A stretch of 64,000 bases of DNA from Streptomyces sp. B21-083 (GCF_036898825.1 NZ_JARUND010000001.1:496001-560000); one strand, 5' to 3'; positions 35,224-44,423 are shown, numbered from the stretch's first letter. Numbers and translations are program-made. Notes: generated by a model from the letters alone, not told the origin.

Positions 35224-36252
35224 TCAGGTCTGCCGCAACGGCTCGTACACGTCCGCGCCGAGGCCGAACGTCCAGGCCACGCCCTCGCGGGCCGTACGGG
35301 TCGTCGGCGGCACCCGCAGCCAGTAGGTGCGGCTCGTCCCGTCGGGTTCCGGTGTGGAGTTGACGACTTCGACCATCACCACGTCCTCGTCACCGACGAG
35401 TTCGACCCGCCACAGCACCCCGGTCTCGTCGCGGTGCACGGGCTTCGCACCGGACTCGTCCAGGTAGCGGTCGTAGCCGTAGAACTCCAGCATCACGCGG
35501 CGGAGTTCGGCGTTCTCCTCGCCGCGGATCCGCTCCGGGGTCAGCGTGGTCAGGTCGTCCAGGAAGTCCCGTGGCACAGGCATGCCGCGCCAGGCGTACA
35601 GCTCGAACCCGTCCGCGTAGCCGAGTGCCGGGCCGTCGCCGCGGTCCAGGCGGCCCGCCTCGTCGCGGTGCAGGGTCAGGGGGCGTTCACTGATGATCAC
35701 CGTCTTCTCGTAGGGCCACCACCAGCCCGCTTCACGCGCCACGGCGCCAAGGCCCGCCAGGGGACTGTCGTCGCCGGAATCGAAAGCGCACAGCCAGGCC
35801 GCGTCGTGCTGTCCCAGCGCGGCGTCCAGGAGCAGCAGGCGGACCCGCGCCTCGTCCCGTCGGTCGACGGCGAGTTCCTCGACGATCCCTGCCCGCACCC
35901 GGTCGACCAGCATGCGGGTGGAGTCCCACAGGCCCGCTCCGGTGGCCCGCCAGTGCCCGCTCCACCGCTCCGGGCCCAACTCCGCGTGCAGCCGCTCCCG
36001 TTCTGCCGCCCAGGGCGCGCCCAGCACGGCGTCGCGGACACCGGCCCCGAGGGGCCCCAGCGCCGAACCGTCCGGGTGAGCGTTGGTCATGAGCATCCGT
36101 ACGGCCTCGCGGGGCGAGCGCGTCCACAGGACGCGGTCCGGTTCCGGCAATCCGGCACGCCGGTACGCGAGCCGGACGCCTTCCTCGGCCGCCGCCCGGT
36201 CACCCGGTCCCGTCGCCGCTGCCGCCGTCCGCCAACTGCCCTGATCCGTCAA
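35224..36252 (-). CDS. DUF6745 family protein
   Basis: A 342-residue soluble protein. The central pattern LHRDEAGRLDRGDGPALGYADGFELYAWRGMPVP, split here between residues about 200 and 233, matches the DUF6745 family as I know it, in which a repeat of the HRDEtG/DGPAi type recurs (a second copy, VHRDETGVLWRVE, lies near 275). No function is established. An upstream gene 80 bases away (36333-36659) runs in the same direction and is probably cotranscribed. Confidence 0.75.
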   Translation of the reverse strand: MTDQGSWRTAAAATGPGDRAAAEEGVRLAYRRAGLPEPDRVLWTRSPREAVRMLMTNAHPDGSALGPLGAGVRDAVLGAPWAAERERLHAELGPERWSGHWRATGAGLWDSTRMLVDRVRAGIVEELAVDRRDEARVRLLLLDAALGQHDAAWLCAFDSGDDSPLAGLGAVAREAGWWWPYEKTVIISERPLTLHRDEAGRLDRGDGPALGYADGFELYAWRGMPVPRDFLDDLTTLTPERIRGEENAELRRVMLEFYGYDRYLDESGAKPVHRDETGVLWRVELVGDEDVVMVEVVNSTPEPDGTSRTYWLRVPPTTRTAREGVAWTFGLGADVYEPLRQT

Positions 36253-36332
36253 CGCCGTTCCTCTCCAAGTTCCGTGCCGGGCCGCATCCCCGTGCCGCCC
36301 GGTCCTACGCTTCGCCCATGTGCCCCGGTGTG

Positions 36333-36659
36333 TCAGTCGGCGACGACGCGCACCGAACCCGGGAGGTACTCCCGCTGCCGGATCACCCGGTACCAGCCCT
36401 TCGGAAGCGAGATCGCCGCATGCTCCTCGTGCACGACACGCGCGCCCTCGGGCACGTGCAGCAGCATCGGCCCGAACACTCCGGCCTCGCGGATCAGCCG
36501 TCCCGGACCGGCCACCGCATGGGCGTGGCCGGTGACTTCGCCGAGGGCCAGGACGAGTCGGCCCCGGCCGTCACGCGGTTCTGACGCCGCGTCGAGCGCG
36601 TACTCCGGCACCGCGCCCTCGGCCAGCGACACGATCAGTACGTCTCCTTGCCGGTACAT
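36333..36659 (-). CDS. Small YRQGDV-type protein of unknown function
   Basis: A 108-residue protein beginning MYRQGDVLIVSLAEG with EVTGHAHAVAGPG and a C-terminal region GWYRVIRQREYLPGSVRVV. The layout (beta-rich, histidines in TGHAH and VVHEEHAA) suggests a small metal-binding or cupin-like fold, but I cannot name it. ATG 36659 follows GGGAGGGAG. It is usually seen in my memory beside DUF6745 genes, and here too it lies directly upstream of one. Confidence 0.65.
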   Translation of the reverse strand: MYRQGDVLIVSLAEGAVPEYALDAASEPRDGRGRLVLALGEVTGHAHAVAGPGRLIREAGVFGPMLLHVPEGARVVHEEHAAISLPKGWYRVIRQREYLPGSVRVVAD

Positions 36660-36919
36660 GGGTCTCCCTCCCGATGCGGCACTCCGTGTGCCATGGGAAC
36701 GACCGTAGAGGCGACCACTGACAATCGGTCCTGGTCCGTGTGCCGTGCGGCCGTCCGCGGCTCGTCGACCGGTTGTCGGGGTCACCCGGGAGGGCCCCCT
36801 GTTCGCGGCGTTGTCAGTGGGGCTTGGTAGAACTCCTCTACCTGGACGCGGTCGGCGCGCGCCGGGCGCGGGACCACGACCGCCGATCCACCGGCCTCTG
36901 GATCAGGGAGCACGCACGC

Positions 36920-37888
36920 ATGACACTCGGTAGCCACCTCGGGGAATTCCACGGCCTGCCGGCCTTCACCTTTCCCGAAGCCGGTGAAGCCTCGGCGGAC
37001 ATGTCCGCTCTTCCGTCGCCCGAGTCCGTCGCCTGGCGCATCGCCGCCGACTCCTACGACGCCAAGGAGCAGTGGGAGGAGGCCTTCGCCCGCTTCCTGG
37101 AGGCCGTCGACACCCGGGGGGTGCGCGCGCTGATCGTCGGCGCGTGGAGCGACATGTACGACACCGGCCCCGACGAGGTGATCGGGGCACTGGTGGCGGC
37201 CCGCGACCGACTGCCCGCCCTGCGCGGTCTGTTCCTGGCCGACGTCATGTCGGAGGAGTGCGAGATCTCCTGGATCACCCAGGGCGACGTCACTCCCCTG
37301 CTGGAAGCCTTTCCCGAGCTGGAGGAGTTCGGAGTCCGCGGCGGCAACGAGCTGGTCTTCCCCGCCGTCCGTCACGAGCGGCTGCGCACTCTGACCGTCG
37401 AAAGCGGCGGCCTGCCCGTCGAGGTGGTGCGGGGCATCGCGGGCAGCGATCTGCCCGCCCTCGTCGAACTCGACCTGTGGCTGGGCACGTCCGAGTACGG
37501 CGGCGACGCCGACGTGGCCGACCTGGAACCCTTCTTCGCGGGCACCCGGCTGCCCAACCTCAGGCGGCTCGCCCTGCGCAACAGCGAGATCCAGGACGCC
37601 GTCTGTTCGGCGCTCGCGTCCGCGCCGGTGGTTGCCCGTCTGGAGGTACTCGACGTCTCGATGGGCGTGCTCACCGACGACGGCGCGACAGCCCTGCTGA
37701 GCGGTCAGCCGCTGGCCCATCTGAAGAAGCTCGACCTGCACCACAACTACGTCAGCGAGGCGCTGCGTACGCGGCTGCTCCAGACGCTGGAGCCCGCCGG
37801 TGTGGAGGTCGACGCCGATCCCGACGACGCCGACTCCGACGAGGAGGACGACGGCACGGTCTGGCGTTTCGTCGCGGTGGGCGAGTAG
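36920..37888 (+). CDS. STM4015 family leucine-rich repeat protein
   Basis: A 322-residue protein beginning MTLGSHLGEFHGLPAFTF. From about residue 85 it is built of leucine-rich repeats (LPALRGLFLADV, LEAFPELEEFGVRGG, LPNLRRLALRNSEI, LAHLKKLDLHHNYV), ending in an acidic DPDDADSDEEDD tail. This matches the STM4015 family named after a Salmonella gene. GTG/ATG choice: ATG 36920 has GGGAG nine bases upstream. First gene of a five-gene operon with STM4014, 4013, 4012 and 4011 homologues. The repeat surface may present a protein or peptide partner to the enzymes. Function unknown. Confidence 0.88.
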   Translation: MTLGSHLGEFHGLPAFTFPEAGEASADMSALPSPESVAWRIAADSYDAKEQWEEAFARFLEAVDTRGVRALIVGAWSDMYDTGPDEVIGALVAARDRLPALRGLFLADVMSEECEISWITQGDVTPLLEAFPELEEFGVRGGNELVFPAVRHERLRTLTVESGGLPVEVVRGIAGSDLPALVELDLWLGTSEYGGDADVADLEPFFAGTRLPNLRRLALRNSEIQDAVCSALASAPVVARLEVLDVSMGVLTDDGATALLSGQPLAHLKKLDLHHNYVSEALRTRLLQTLEPAGVEVDADPDDADSDEEDDGTVWRFVAVGE

Positions 37889-37939
37889 CACGACGGCGTC
37901 CGGACGAAGCGGACCAGGGCAGGCAGGGGGGTGAGCGGC

Positions 37940-39100
37940 ATGCGGTACACGGGCGCGGGGAGCGTCTCGCCGAGGTGGGTGGTGGTCGCCAACGGGGACA
38001 ACCGCCGGGTGAGTCTGTTCGGCGCGGCCACCCAGGCCGCCGGTCACGGCACGCCTCGCGTGGTCGAGTGGCGGGACGTGCTGCGTGAAGGGGGACACGA
38101 CTTCGCCGACGACGAGCTCGTCCGCCTCGACTCTCCCGGAGAGAGTGCCGAGGTGGACGCGTTGTTGCGCGATGTGGACGATCCGACGCGGGTGGAGGGG
38201 TCCGCGCGCTGGTACGGACGGTTCCTGGAGGGCGTGGCCTCGCTGCGCGGCGGGCGACGGGTCGACGACCCGGTCGAGCTGGCCGTGATGTTCGACAAAC
38301 GGCTCTGTCACGACCGGCTCGTCCGGGCGGGCGTGCCGGTGCCGCTCTCCCCCACCTCCGGGGGCGTGGCGCCGGTGCGGGACTGGGCGGACGTACGCGC
38401 CCGCATGCAGGAGGCGGTCCTGCGGCGGGTGTTCGTCAAACTCGCGCACGGCTCCTCCGCCTCCGGTGTCCTGGCGATCGAGACGACCGCGTCGGGGCGC
38501 ATCCGCGCGACCACGTCCGTGGAACGGACCGAGGAGGGCCGGCTGCACAACTCCCTGCGGGTGCGCCGGTACACCGAGGAGGGGGAGATCGCCGCGATCG
38601 TCGACACGCTCGCCCCCGACGGGCTGCACATCGAGCGGTGGCTGCCGAAGGCGTCGCTCGACGGCCGGTCGGCCGATCTGCGCATCGTGGTCGTGGGCGG
38701 CCGGGCCACCCACGCCGTGGTCCGCACGAGCCGTTCCCCACTGACCAACCTGCATCTCGGCGGCGCGCGCGGCGACCTGGCGGCGGTACGGGCGCTCGCC
38801 GGTGACCGCTGGGCCGCCGCACTCGAAACGAGTGAGCGGGCCGCGGCCTGCTTCCCCGGCACGCTGTGCGTCGGTGTCGATCTGCTGCCGGCCATCGGCT
38901 GGCGCCGCTTCGCCGTCGGGGAGGTCAACGCGTTCGGTGACCTGCTCCCCCGCCTCACCGGCCTCCCCGGCAGCGGGGCGGAGGGCCTGGACACATACGC
39001 CGCGCAGGTCGCCGCGGCGACATCGTTCACCCCCGGCCACTCACCCTGTTCACCCGTTCCACCGCACGAGCTTCCGAGGACCGCACATGCCACCGCCTGA
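37940..39100 (+). CDS. STM4014 family ATP-grasp-like protein
   Basis: A 386-residue protein with an ATP-grasp layout: RVFVKLAHGSSASGVLAIE (lysine of the ATP site) near residue 165, DLRIVVVGGRATHAVVRTS in the middle and VGEVNAFGDLLP with Glu/Asn metal ligands near 330. ATP-grasp enzymes join a carboxylate to an amine or thiol via acyl-phosphate. ATG 37940 has AGGGGGG eight bases upstream; GTG 37931 is an alternative. It overlaps the STM4013 gene by 14 bases. Assigned to the STM4014 family by sequence and by its place in the operon. Confidence 0.87.
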   Translation: MRYTGAGSVSPRWVVVANGDNRRVSLFGAATQAAGHGTPRVVEWRDVLREGGHDFADDELVRLDSPGESAEVDALLRDVDDPTRVEGSARWYGRFLEGVASLRGGRRVDDPVELAVMFDKRLCHDRLVRAGVPVPLSPTSGGVAPVRDWADVRARMQEAVLRRVFVKLAHGSSASGVLAIETTASGRIRATTSVERTEEGRLHNSLRVRRYTEEGEIAAIVDTLAPDGLHIERWLPKASLDGRSADLRIVVVGGRATHAVVRTSRSPLTNLHLGGARGDLAAVRALAGDRWAAALETSERAAACFPGTLCVGVDLLPAIGWRRFAVGEVNAFGDLLPRLTGLPGSGAEGLDTYAAQVAAATSFTPGHSPCSPVPPHELPRTAHATA

Positions 39101-39938
39101 GCCCCTTCCCGCCCCGGCCGCCGGGCCGGACATGAACCAGGTGGTGGGCCGCGACGACCTGTTGCTGCTCACCCTCGACACCCTCCGCCACGACGTGGCC
39201 GTCGAACTCGCCGCCGCCGGACGGCTGCCCAACCTGACCGCGCGTCTGCCGGGCGGCACCTGGGAGAAGCGGCACGCGCCCGGGAGTTTCACCTACGCCT
39301 CCCACCAGGCGATGTTCGCGGGTTTCCTGCCCACACCGGCGGCGCCGGGGCCACATCCGCGGCTGTTCGCGGCCCGGTTCGCGGGCAGCGAGACGACAGC
39401 GGACGGCACGTACGTCTTCGACACCCCGGACCTCGTGTCCGGTCTGGCCTCGCACGGTTACCGCACAGTCTGCATCGGCGGCGTCGGCTTCTTCAACAAG
39501 CAGGGCGCCCTGGGCGACGTACTGCCCGGGTTCTTCCAGGAGAGCCACTGGGAGCCGGAGTTCTCGGTGGCCTCCCCGACCTCCTTCGAGGCGCAGGTGG
39601 CCCGCGCCGAGCAGACGGTGTCCGAACTGCCGCCCGAGCAGCGGCTGTTCCTCTTCCTGAACGTCTCCGCGCTGCACCAGCCGAACTGGTTCCACCTGCC
39701 CGGCGCGACCCGCGAGGCGGGCGACAGCCGGCTCACCCATGCCGCCGCGCTGGAGTACGTCGACCGTCATGTCGGGCGGCTGTTCGCGGCGATGAGTTCA
39801 CGCCGCCGCTGTTTCGCCATCGTCTGCTCCGACCATGGCACCGCCTACGGGGACGACGGTCACACCGGCCACCGCCTCGGTCACGAGTCCGTGTGGACCG
39901 TGCCCTACGGCCAATTCTTCCTGGAGCCGTCCGTATGA
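39087..39938 (+). CDS. STM4013 family sulfatase-like hydrolase
   Basis: A 283-residue alkaline-phosphatase-superfamily protein. LLLLTLDTLRHDVAVE (metal-binding Asp at 31, Thr in the nucleophile region) and CSDHGTAYGDDGHTGH near residue 248 supply the second metal site. It is shorter than classical sulfatases. ATG 39087 has GAGGA six bases upstream; ATG 39132, which would begin MNQVVGRDDL, matches the family N-terminus better and cannot be excluded. It overlaps STM4014 upstream and STM4012 downstream (ATGA). The hydrolysed group is unknown. Confidence 0.88.
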   Translation: MPPPEPLPAPAAGPDMNQVVGRDDLLLLTLDTLRHDVAVELAAAGRLPNLTARLPGGTWEKRHAPGSFTYASHQAMFAGFLPTPAAPGPHPRLFAARFAGSETTADGTYVFDTPDLVSGLASHGYRTVCIGGVGFFNKQGALGDVLPGFFQESHWEPEFSVASPTSFEAQVARAEQTVSELPPEQRLFLFLNVSALHQPNWFHLPGATREAGDSRLTHAAALEYVDRHVGRLFAAMSSRRRCFAIVCSDHGTAYGDDGHTGHRLGHESVWTVPYGQFFLEPSV

Positions 39939-41308
39939 GCCCGACCATCACCTCGACGGACACCGTGACGGACACCGCCGCCCACCCGCCGCGGCCGTAC
40001 CAGAGTTATACGTACGCGTACCCGCACAAGACCGCCTACCGGCCGCTCACCGCCGGGCCCCGGCTCGCGGACCTGTGGGCCGGGGAGTCCCGTCAGTCGT
40101 TGTCGCTGTACCTGCACATCCCGTTCTGCGAGGTCCGCTGCGGCTTCTGCAACCTGTTCACCCGGATCGGGGCGCCCGACGGTCTGACGGGCCGCTACCT
40201 GGACGCCGTGCGGCGCCAGGCCGCCGCCGTGCGCGAGGCGCTGGGTGACGCGCAGACGCCGCGGTTCGCCAACGCCGCGTTCGGCGGCGGCACTCCGACC
40301 TTTCTGGAGGCGGCGGAGCTGGAGCGGCTGTGCGACATCGCCGAGCAGGAGATGGGCGTGGACCTGCGGGCCGTCCCCCTGTCCGTGGAGGCGTCACCGT
40401 CCACGGCCACCGCCGACCGGCTGGCCGTACTGGCCGAGCGGGGCGCCACCCGTCTCAGCCTCGGTGTGCAGAGCTTCGTCGAGGAGGAGGCGCGGGCCGC
40501 CGTACGCCCGCAGCACAGGTCCGACGTGGAGGCGGCCCTGACCCGCATCCGCGAGGCCGCCGTGCCCGTCCTCAACATCGATCTGATCTACGGCATCGAC
40601 GGGCAGACGGCAGCCAGTTGGCGCTACTCCCTCGACGCGGCCCTCGCCTGGCACCCGGAGGAGATCTACCTCTACCCCCTCTACATCCGTCCGCTGACCG
40701 GCCTCGGCCGCCACAGCGACCCAGGGGCGGCCGACCGGGAATGGGACGAGCGACGGCTGCGCCGCTACCGGGAGGGCCGCGACCATCTCCTCTCGCACGG
40801 CTACGAGCAGGTGTCGATGCGCATGTTCCGGCGCTCGGACGCGCCGCCGCAGGGTCCGGACGACTACGCCTGCCAGACCGACGGCATGATCGGCCTGGGC
40901 TGCGGTGCCCGCTCGTACACCTCCCGGCTGCACTACTCCTTCGACTACGCGGTCTCGATGCGGGAGATACGCGGCATCATCGACGACTACACCGCCACCG
41001 AGGACTTCTCCCGCGCGCTGCACGGCAGATGGGTCGACGAGGACGAGGCACGACGCCGTCATCTGCTGCAGTCCCTCCTCCAGGCCGAGGGCATGCCCCT
41101 CGCCGAGTACCGGCTCCGCTTCGGCTCGCAGCCGTACGACGACTTCCCCGCCGAGCTGGACACCCTCGCCGCGCGCGGCTGGCTCGACGACGACCGGACG
41201 CATCAACTGCGTCTGTCCGCCGAGGGGCTGGCCCACTCGGACGCCATCGGCCCGGAGTTCTTCTCGCCGGACGTGCGCGACGCCATGGCCGCCTACGAGA
41301 CGAAGTGA
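39935..41308 (+). CDS. STM4012 family radical SAM protein
   Basis: A 457-residue radical SAM enzyme with the cluster motif CEVRCGFC (C65, C69, C72). It resembles HemN/coproporphyrinogen dehydrogenase in the core (LYLHIPFCEVRC, FGGGTPTFLEAAELERL, RLSLGVQSF, NIDLIYGIDGQTAASW) and has a HemN C-terminal-like domain. Its operon context makes it the STM4012 family, not haem synthesis. ATG 39935 overlaps the STM4013 stop. It would generate a 5'-deoxyadenosyl radical to modify an unknown substrate or, as some HemN relatives do, transfer methyl or haem-related groups. Confidence 0.9.
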   Translation: MSPTITSTDTVTDTAAHPPRPYQSYTYAYPHKTAYRPLTAGPRLADLWAGESRQSLSLYLHIPFCEVRCGFCNLFTRIGAPDGLTGRYLDAVRRQAAAVREALGDAQTPRFANAAFGGGTPTFLEAAELERLCDIAEQEMGVDLRAVPLSVEASPSTATADRLAVLAERGATRLSLGVQSFVEEEARAAVRPQHRSDVEAALTRIREAAVPVLNIDLIYGIDGQTAASWRYSLDAALAWHPEEIYLYPLYIRPLTGLGRHSDPGAADREWDERRLRRYREGRDHLLSHGYEQVSMRMFRRSDAPPQGPDDYACQTDGMIGLGCGARSYTSRLHYSFDYAVSMREIRGIIDDYTATEDFSRALHGRWVDEDEARRRHLLQSLLQAEGMPLAEYRLRFGSQPYDDFPAELDTLAARGWLDDDRTHQLRLSAEGLAHSDAIGPEFFSPDVRDAMAAYETK

Positions 41309-41318
41309 GAGGCGCCCG

Positions 41319-42245
41319 GTGGATCTGACGCTGCTGTACCGCGGGCCGCTCGCCTCCTGCGACTACGACTGCCCCTACTGCCCGTTCGCGAAGCGCCGTG
41401 ACAGCACCGCGCAACTGCGCGCCGACCGCGCGGCACTGGAGCGCTTCACCGCGTGGGCGCGCGAGCAGCGGGGAGACGAGCTGTCGGTGCTCTTCACCCC
41501 GTGGGGCGAGGGACTGGTCCGCTCCTGGTACCGGCGCGCTCTGGTCGAACTCTCCCACCAGCCGCACATACGCCGGGTCGCCATCCAGACCAACCTGAGC
41601 TGCCGCACCGACTGGCTCGCGGACGCGGACCGCGACACCGTCGCCCTGTGGTGCACCTACCATCCCGGGCAGACGCCCTACGAGCGGTTCCTGGCCAGGA
41701 CGTACGAGCTGTCCGCGCTCGGAGTCCGTTTCAGCGTCGGCATCGTCGGCGTACCGGACCATCTGGAGCACGCACGCCGACTACGCGCGGAGCTGCCGGA
41801 CCAGGTCTATCTGTGGGTGAACGCGGCCGAGGGGCACACCTACACCGACGTGCAGGCCGGTGAGTGGACCGCGCTGGACCCGCTCTTCCCGTTCAGCCGC
41901 CATCCGCACCGCTCGGCGGGCCTGCCGTGCCGCACCGGGGAGTCGGTGCTCTCGGTGGACGGCGAGGGCACGGTGCGCCGCTGCCATTTCGTCCGCGCGG
42001 AACTCGGGAACCTGTACGACGGCTCCTACCGTGGCGCGCTCGGCCCACGGGCCTGTCCCTCGGGGGTGTGCGACTGCCACATCGGATACGTGCACCTGGA
42101 GACACTGCCGTTGTACGACGTGTTCGCGGGCGGCGTCCTTGAACGCGTCCCGAGGGCCCTGCCCGACCGGCCGCTTCTGCCGCTGGTCCCGGTGGAACGA
42201 ACTGGCGTCGAGGCGGCTGCCGTGGCAGGGTCGCCAGAATCGTGA
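41319..42245 (+). CDS. STM4011 family radical SAM protein
   Basis: A 308-residue radical SAM enzyme with CDYDCPYC (C14, C18, C21) in LYRGPLASCDYDCPYCPFAK. Further cysteines near the C-terminus (RCHFVRAELGN, ACPSGVCDCHIGY) suggest an auxiliary iron-sulfur site as in SPASM/twitch enzymes. GTG 41319 has GAGAGG upstream, 10 bases after the STM4012 stop. It closes the STM4015-4011 operon. Two radical SAM enzymes of different type in one operon suggest two successive modifications. Confidence 0.9.
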   Translation: MDLTLLYRGPLASCDYDCPYCPFAKRRDSTAQLRADRAALERFTAWAREQRGDELSVLFTPWGEGLVRSWYRRALVELSHQPHIRRVAIQTNLSCRTDWLADADRDTVALWCTYHPGQTPYERFLARTYELSALGVRFSVGIVGVPDHLEHARRLRAELPDQVYLWVNAAEGHTYTDVQAGEWTALDPLFPFSRHPHRSAGLPCRTGESVLSVDGEGTVRRCHFVRAELGNLYDGSYRGALGPRACPSGVCDCHIGYVHLETLPLYDVFAGGVLERVPRALPDRPLLPLVPVERTGVEAAAVAGSPES

Positions 42246-42278
42246 ACGTGTGAACGTGCAGTTGGTGAGAGGAAGTTC

Positions 42279-42851
42279 GTGGACACGCAGACCTGGGACG
42301 CCCTGGCCGCATCGATGAGGAACGCGTACATCGCGGGGCCGGGCGAAGGGGAGCTGCCCCGCCCGGTCATCATGCCGCTGGTCCGCGGTGAGCTGGTCGG
42401 CCTGATCTGGCTGCGTCCCGTCGAGACCGGCAAGGACGCGCTCACCGGCATCGCCCAGCTGTCGAACATCGCGGCGGCGGCCGGGGCCGACGAGGTCGTC
42501 CTCGCCTGGGAGACCCAGGACGTCGCCGCCACCTGCGAGTTGCCGGTCACCGGCCCGTCGCCGTGCCTGAACCTGGTGCACGCCACGAAGGACGGCCACA
42601 CCCTGCACCGGTTCCCCTACGCCGAGCCGTCCCCCACCGACTCCCCCGACGGCCCGGCCGCAGCCGACCTGGCGTGGCTCCCCGTACCCGAACCCCAGCC
42701 GGGCGGCGAACTGATCCCCCCGGTCCGGGCCGCGGTCGACTACTCCTTCATCCCGCTCGACATCGACCACCCCTCGCCCTTCGGGGTCACCGTCGTCCTG
42801 ATGGAGGAGGACGGCTACAGCGTGCGCCTGACCGAGGCGTTCGCCCTCTGA
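42279..42851 (+). CDS. Conserved hypothetical protein downstream of STM4011
   Basis: A 190-residue soluble protein starting at GTG 42279 with GAGAGGAAG upstream, 33 bases after the STM4011 stop and so possibly part of that operon. It has an alpha/beta beginning (TWDALAASMRNAYIAGPGEG, ELVGLIWLRPVE, ADEVVLAWETQDVA), one cysteine pair (ATCELP, SPCLNL) and a proline-rich C-terminal half. I do not recognise a family. Codon bias is normal. Confidence 0.65.
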   Translation: MDTQTWDALAASMRNAYIAGPGEGELPRPVIMPLVRGELVGLIWLRPVETGKDALTGIAQLSNIAAAAGADEVVLAWETQDVAATCELPVTGPSPCLNLVHATKDGHTLHRFPYAEPSPTDSPDGPAAADLAWLPVPEPQPGGELIPPVRAAVDYSFIPLDIDHPSPFGVTVVLMEEDGYSVRLTEAFAL

Positions 42852-42867
42852 CGACCGGTTGAGCAGC

Positions 42868-42883
42868 GCCTGGCGCTCCAGGC
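42868..42883. terminator. Short hairpin between convergent genes
   Basis: GCCTGG/CCAGGC around CGCT, in the 59-base gap between the convergent hypothetical gene and DEAD-box helicase gene. No T tract. Confidence 0.4.
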
Positions 42884-42910
42884 AGGCTTCGGCCCGCTCT
42901 CAGCTCCGCG

Positions 42911-44296
42911 TCAGCGGCCCTTGCGGACTCGGGCGGCCGCTCGGGCTTCGGCCGTCTTGCGGGCCTCGGCGGCTTTGCGGGACTCCTTGGCGGGGCGGCC
43001 CGGGCGGGTGCCCATGCCGCGGAAGGGCGCGTTCCCGGTGTGCGTCTTCGTCTCGGTCGGCGGGCGCTTCGCGCCGGTGATGGCGGTCAGCTTCTCCTCG
43101 CCGGAGCGCACCTGTGCGACCATCGGGCGAATCCCGGCGTCGGACATCATCCGGTTCACGTCGCGCCGCTGGTTGGGGGTCACCAGGGTGACCACCTTGC
43201 CGGACTCCCCCGCGCGAGCCGTACGCCCGCCACGGTGCAGATAGTCCTTGGCGTCGGCCGGCGGGTCGACGTTGACGACGAGGTCGAGGGCCTCGATGTG
43301 AATGCCCCGCGCGGCGACGTTGGTGGCCACCAGTACGGTGATCTCCCCGTCCTTGAACTGACCGAGCGTGTGCGTGCGCTGCGGCTGCGACTTCCCGCTG
43401 TGCAGGGCGCCGGCCCGTACCCCGCTGGCCCGCAGATGACGGGTGAACTGGTCCACGCCGGTCTTGGTGTCCAGGAACATCAGCACCCGGCCGTCCCGCG
43501 CGGCGATCTCGGTCGCGGTCGCGTACTTGTCGGCGGCGTGGATGTTCAGGACATGGTGTTCCATCGTGGCGACCGAGCTCGCCAGCCGGTCGACCGTGGC
43601 GAGCACCGGGTCGTGCAGGTGGTCGCGCACCAGCTGGTCGACGTTGCGGTCGAGCGTCGCCGAGAACAGCAGCCGCTGTCCGTCGGAGGGGAGCTGGTCC
43701 ATGATCTCCGACACCTGGGGCAGAAACCCCAGGTCGCACATCTGGTCCGCCTCGTCGAGCACCGTGATCCGCACGTGGTTGAGGACGCAGTCCCGGCGCG
43801 ACACCAGGTCGGTCAGCCGCCCCGGGGTCGCGATGACCACCTCGGCGCCGGCCCGCAGCTCGGCCTGCTGCCGGTTGATCGACAGGCCTCCGACCACTGT
43901 CGCCAGTCGTACGTTCAGGGTCCGCGCGTACGGCGTCAGCGCGTCGCCCACCTGCTGCGCGAGTTCCCGGGTGGGCACCAGCACCAGTGCGAGCGGGCGC
44001 TTGGACTCGGCGCGCCGGCCCGCCGTACGGACGAGCAGCGCGAGCCCGAAGGCGAGCGTCTTGCCGGAGCCGGTTCGTGCCCGGCCGAGGACGTCACGGC
44101 CGGCCAGCGCGTTCGGCAGGGTCGCCGCCTGGATCGGGAAGGGCTCCGTCACCCCGAGGCCTGCCATCGTCTCCGTGAGCTCCGGCGGCAGCCCGAGCGC
44201 GTCGAAGGACACGGCCGGCGGCAGGCCGGGGGTCACCGTCCGCGGGGTGGTGAGCTCACCCTGCGGCGCGTTGTGAGCCGACGGTTTGGCGTTCAT
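42911..44296 (-). CDS. DEAD-box RNA helicase
   Basis: A 461-residue helicase with the full motif set: Q motif (GVTEPFPIQAATL), I (ARTGSGKT), Ia (PTRELAQQ), Ib (TPGRLTDL), II (LDEADQM), III (FSATL), V (ATNVAARGIHIE) and VI (YLHRGGRTARAG). The C-terminal 60 residues are basic and Lys/Arg/Ala-rich, likely an RNA-binding tail. ATG 44296 has AGGAAGG six bases upstream; the longer frame runs through a GC hairpin and is rejected. Such helicases help ribosome assembly and RNA turnover, often in the cold. The leader hairpin at 44329-44362 may couple expression to RNA structure. Confidence 0.92.
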   Translation of the reverse strand: MNAKPSAHNAPQGELTTPRTVTPGLPPAVSFDALGLPPELTETMAGLGVTEPFPIQAATLPNALAGRDVLGRARTGSGKTLAFGLALLVRTAGRRAESKRPLALVLVPTRELAQQVGDALTPYARTLNVRLATVVGGLSINRQQAELRAGAEVVIATPGRLTDLVSRRDCVLNHVRITVLDEADQMCDLGFLPQVSEIMDQLPSDGQRLLFSATLDRNVDQLVRDHLHDPVLATVDRLASSVATMEHHVLNIHAADKYATATEIAARDGRVLMFLDTKTGVDQFTRHLRASGVRAGALHSGKSQPQRTHTLGQFKDGEITVLVATNVAARGIHIEALDLVVNVDPPADAKDYLHRGGRTARAGESGKVVTLVTPNQRRDVNRMMSDAGIRPMVAQVRSGEEKLTAITGAKRPPTETKTHTGNAPFRGMGTRPGRPAKESRKAAEARKTAEARAAARVRKGR

Positions 44297-44328
44297 GAGG
44301 AGCCTTCCTGGTCTGACGCCCGCAACGC

Positions 44329-44362
44329 GCCGGGGCCCGTACCCCTTGGCACGGGCCCCGGC
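44329..44362 (-). promoter_or_regulatory. Strong GC hairpin in the helicase leader
   Basis: GCCGGGGCCCGT and ACGGGCCCCGGC form a perfect 12-bp stem with a 10-base loop, about 30 bases before the helicase start and downstream of an AT-rich box (TAAAAT on the minus strand near 44383). A U tract is lacking, so it is more likely an mRNA-stability or helicase-sensing element than an attenuator. Confidence 0.6.
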
Positions 44363-44423
44363 GGTGTCGAAGCGTGACCCCATTTTATCAGCGGTGGCAT
44401 CGTGATTCAGTGGTGCGGGTGCT

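Noticed and set aside
39935..41308. Coproporphyrinogen dehydrogenase HemN
   Set aside because: Core similarity exists, but the STM4013/4011 neighbours and operon overlaps place it in the STM4012 family.
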